IMG/VR virus record: IMGVR_UViG_3300034072_001373
Location: 1 to 37,771 of that record
Reading direction: 5' to 3' (one strand)
Length of the DNA: 37,771 nucleotides
Source: a virus
Positions 36,675-37,771 of this stretch are shown here, one piece after another; the first letter of the stretch is position 1; each line of letters opens with the position of its first letter. Position numbers and translations under genes: made by a program. The notes beneath the pieces are model-generated. The model was not told the DNA's origin. It worked only from the letters and a program-made list of their open reading frames with translations, and ran no database searches.

Positions 36675-37771
36675 TGGTGGTATATTTTGACATAGATGCC
36701 CTGCCTTTCACGCAGGAATATTTTTCTCTTTGGGTCAAGCTCCCCCAGATAAATGAACATTTGCGAGCGAGACAATCCATGCTTCAATGCAGACTTTTCA
36801 ATATCACCGGTAGTTAATGGCTGCCCGGTTGGCAGATCAGCATACCACTTCCTGATATTACGTGGCAGGCGATCCAGTGGCGTGGCCGCATTGATCGCGC
36901 TCTGAGCTTTGAGGGAGTGCCCAAGGAAATACTCCGTGATCGTAATAGCCTTTAACACGATTTCCATGTTTATGCGAACCTCTCCGCCATTCTTGCTCCG
37001 GTGGGTTATTTCTCCGGCACTTTCGTGCATCAAGTGCAGCAACATGGTGAAGCGAGTGGCATAGTTCTGCATCTTGGAGTATATGTTGCGCACATACTCA
37101 TTATCAATTGAATCCATGCGGCGCTTGAGGTCGTTCATGTATTCAATCAGGCGATCCTCCGCAGCTTCTTCCAAAACACACAAATACGACTGATCTACCT
37201 CATCCTCATCATTCCCACCGGGCAGGCGCGACCAGTCCATAATACTGGTGACCAGTGGCGTATAACGGGCCATAATCTGACTGTACACATCGAGGCTCCG
37301 GTCGCGGCGGCGCTTGAACGGCTCTACAGGCACACTGTCCGGGTAGCAAAAAAGAATCCTCTCAATGAATCCTGACAGCGCTCTCCCACCCTTTCCGATA
37401 TCCTCAAGCAGACCGGGCTGAATAGTGCCTACGACCGGGATAAACGTCTTGTCAATGACCGCTTTGTATGATGCGCGGTTCATCGCGTAAGGCGCACCCG
37501 TCCAGTTCATCAGCCAGAACTCCTGCTCAGATCCTGAATTGTAGCGATTGAAGTTCGCAAACCAGGCCTTGAGCTCATCTATGTAAACAGCTACACCCCG
37601 GCTGTTCTTGCGGATTGCCCTGGTGAGCGTCTCAATCGTGAAATCTGAGTACAGGAACTGCTCATCCTTTCGTGGCTCATTGGAGCTGCCATCTGCTGCC
37701 AGTTCATTCTTTTCCCGGATATATTGCTTGATGGCCCGCTTGTTCTTCTCGATGCAAGGCCCCAAAGCAAA
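36671..37771 (-). CDS. DUF3987-type primase/helicase-like protein, C-terminal part
   Basis: Continuation across the join of the gene whose start is at 460. The first 42 codons at this end repeat bases 1-127. GVAVYIDELKAWFANFNRYN holds a Walker-B-like strand (hydrophobic, then DE), typical of DUF3987, followed by EFWLMNWTGAPYAMNRASYK and PVVGTIQPGLLEDIGKGGRA. The C-terminal third is helical and ends with a winged-helix-like part (TTGDIEKSALKHGLSRSQMF). The complete protein is 477 residues. It is the only replication protein recognised, so polymerase must come from the host. Confidence 0.85.
   Translation of the reverse strand, partial: FALGPCIEKNKRAIKQYIREKNELAADGSSNEPRKDEQFLYSDFTIETLTRAIRKNSRGVAVYIDELKAWFANFNRYNSGSEQEFWLMNWTGAPYAMNRASYKAVIDKTFIPVVGTIQPGLLEDIGKGGRALSGFIERILFCYPDSVPVEPFKRRRDRSLDVYSQIMARYTPLVTSIMDWSRLPGGNDEDEVDQSYLCVLEEAAEDRLIEYMNDLKRRMDSIDNEYVRNIYSKMQNYATRFTMLLHLMHESAGEITHRSKNGGEVRINMEIVLKAITITEYFLGHSLKAQSAINAATPLDRLPRNIRKWYADLPTGQPLTTGDIEKSALKHGLSRSQMFIYLGELDPKRKIFLRERQGIYVKIYHQ
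37645..37771. repeat. Terminal direct repeat, right copy
   Basis: Identical to bases 1-127. See the left copy. Count genes and bases only once when handling the genome as a circle of 37,644 bp. Confidence 0.95.

Noticed and set aside
1-37771. CRISPR array, insertion sequence, rRNA or complete tRNA
   Set aside because: No regularly spaced repeats, no transposase motifs and no rRNA or full tRNA pattern were seen on either strand.

Overview
This window is the complete genome of a temperate, tailed (siphovirus-like) phage of a Bacteroidetes host. The first 127 bases are repeated exactly as the last 127 bases, and one gene (a DUF3987-type primase/helicase-like protein) reads through the join, so the molecule is a circle of about 37,644 bp cut at an arbitrary point. 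The Bacteroidetes assignment rests on promoters with the TAnnTTTG -7 element of that phylum, on leaders without strong Shine-Dalgarno sites, on several secreted or virion-like proteins with Bacteroidetes-type signal peptides ending in AQ or SQ, and on the style of the tail proteins.

Layout. The lysogeny region (3.2-5.9 kb) holds a two-domain HTH repressor (+), a divergent Cro-like protein (-), a likely attP segment and a tyrosine integrase (+). The early operon starts at the Cro-like gene and runs leftward on the minus strand: a 632-residue membrane/coiled-coil protein, small proteins, the DUF3987 protein across the join, then four small genes to a terminator at 35.66 kb. A region of about 310 bp (35.4-35.7 kb) with repeated AAAGTC/GGACTTT blocks beside an AT-rich stretch is a candidate replication origin or operator array. 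Lysis genes follow (34.2-35.2 kb): a DUF5675-type peptidoglycan enzyme, a tiny membrane protein and a holin-like protein made of two tandem copies of one unit. Next come head genes (ClpP-like protease fused to scaffold, major capsid, probable tail tube), a pair of frames joined by a predicted -1 ribosomal frameshift, and the terminase subunits. An AT-rich cassette of small orphan genes and two nucleotide-metabolism genes (a GMP-kinase-like P-loop kinase and a dCTP deaminase) come after these. The tail and fibre genes (24.2-15.6 kb) include a caspase-family protease. One large tail gene stands alone on the plus strand (13.7-15.6 kb). The portal module (13.6-9.4 kb) and the tape measure gene (8.8-6.0 kb) end the minus-strand late genes.

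The most notable result is regulatory. Nine sites carry the same two-part element: GTCCTT(T/C), exactly 20 bp, then an 8-bp box close to (C/T/A)AnnTT(T/C)G. They sit directly upstream of nearly every late transcription unit, on both strands where the plus-strand tail gene diverges from its neighbour. Several lie so close to the ATG that the mRNA would be leaderless, and three abut the terminator of the preceding unit. This looks like a phage-specific late promoter class. Other notable features are a dnaX-like frameshift signal with hairpin, a probable plus-strand small RNA antisense to the early-operon leader, a structured early leader, a possible leader-peptide attenuator at 23.1 kb, twin palindromes at 29.95 kb, and the phage-borne caspase homologue.
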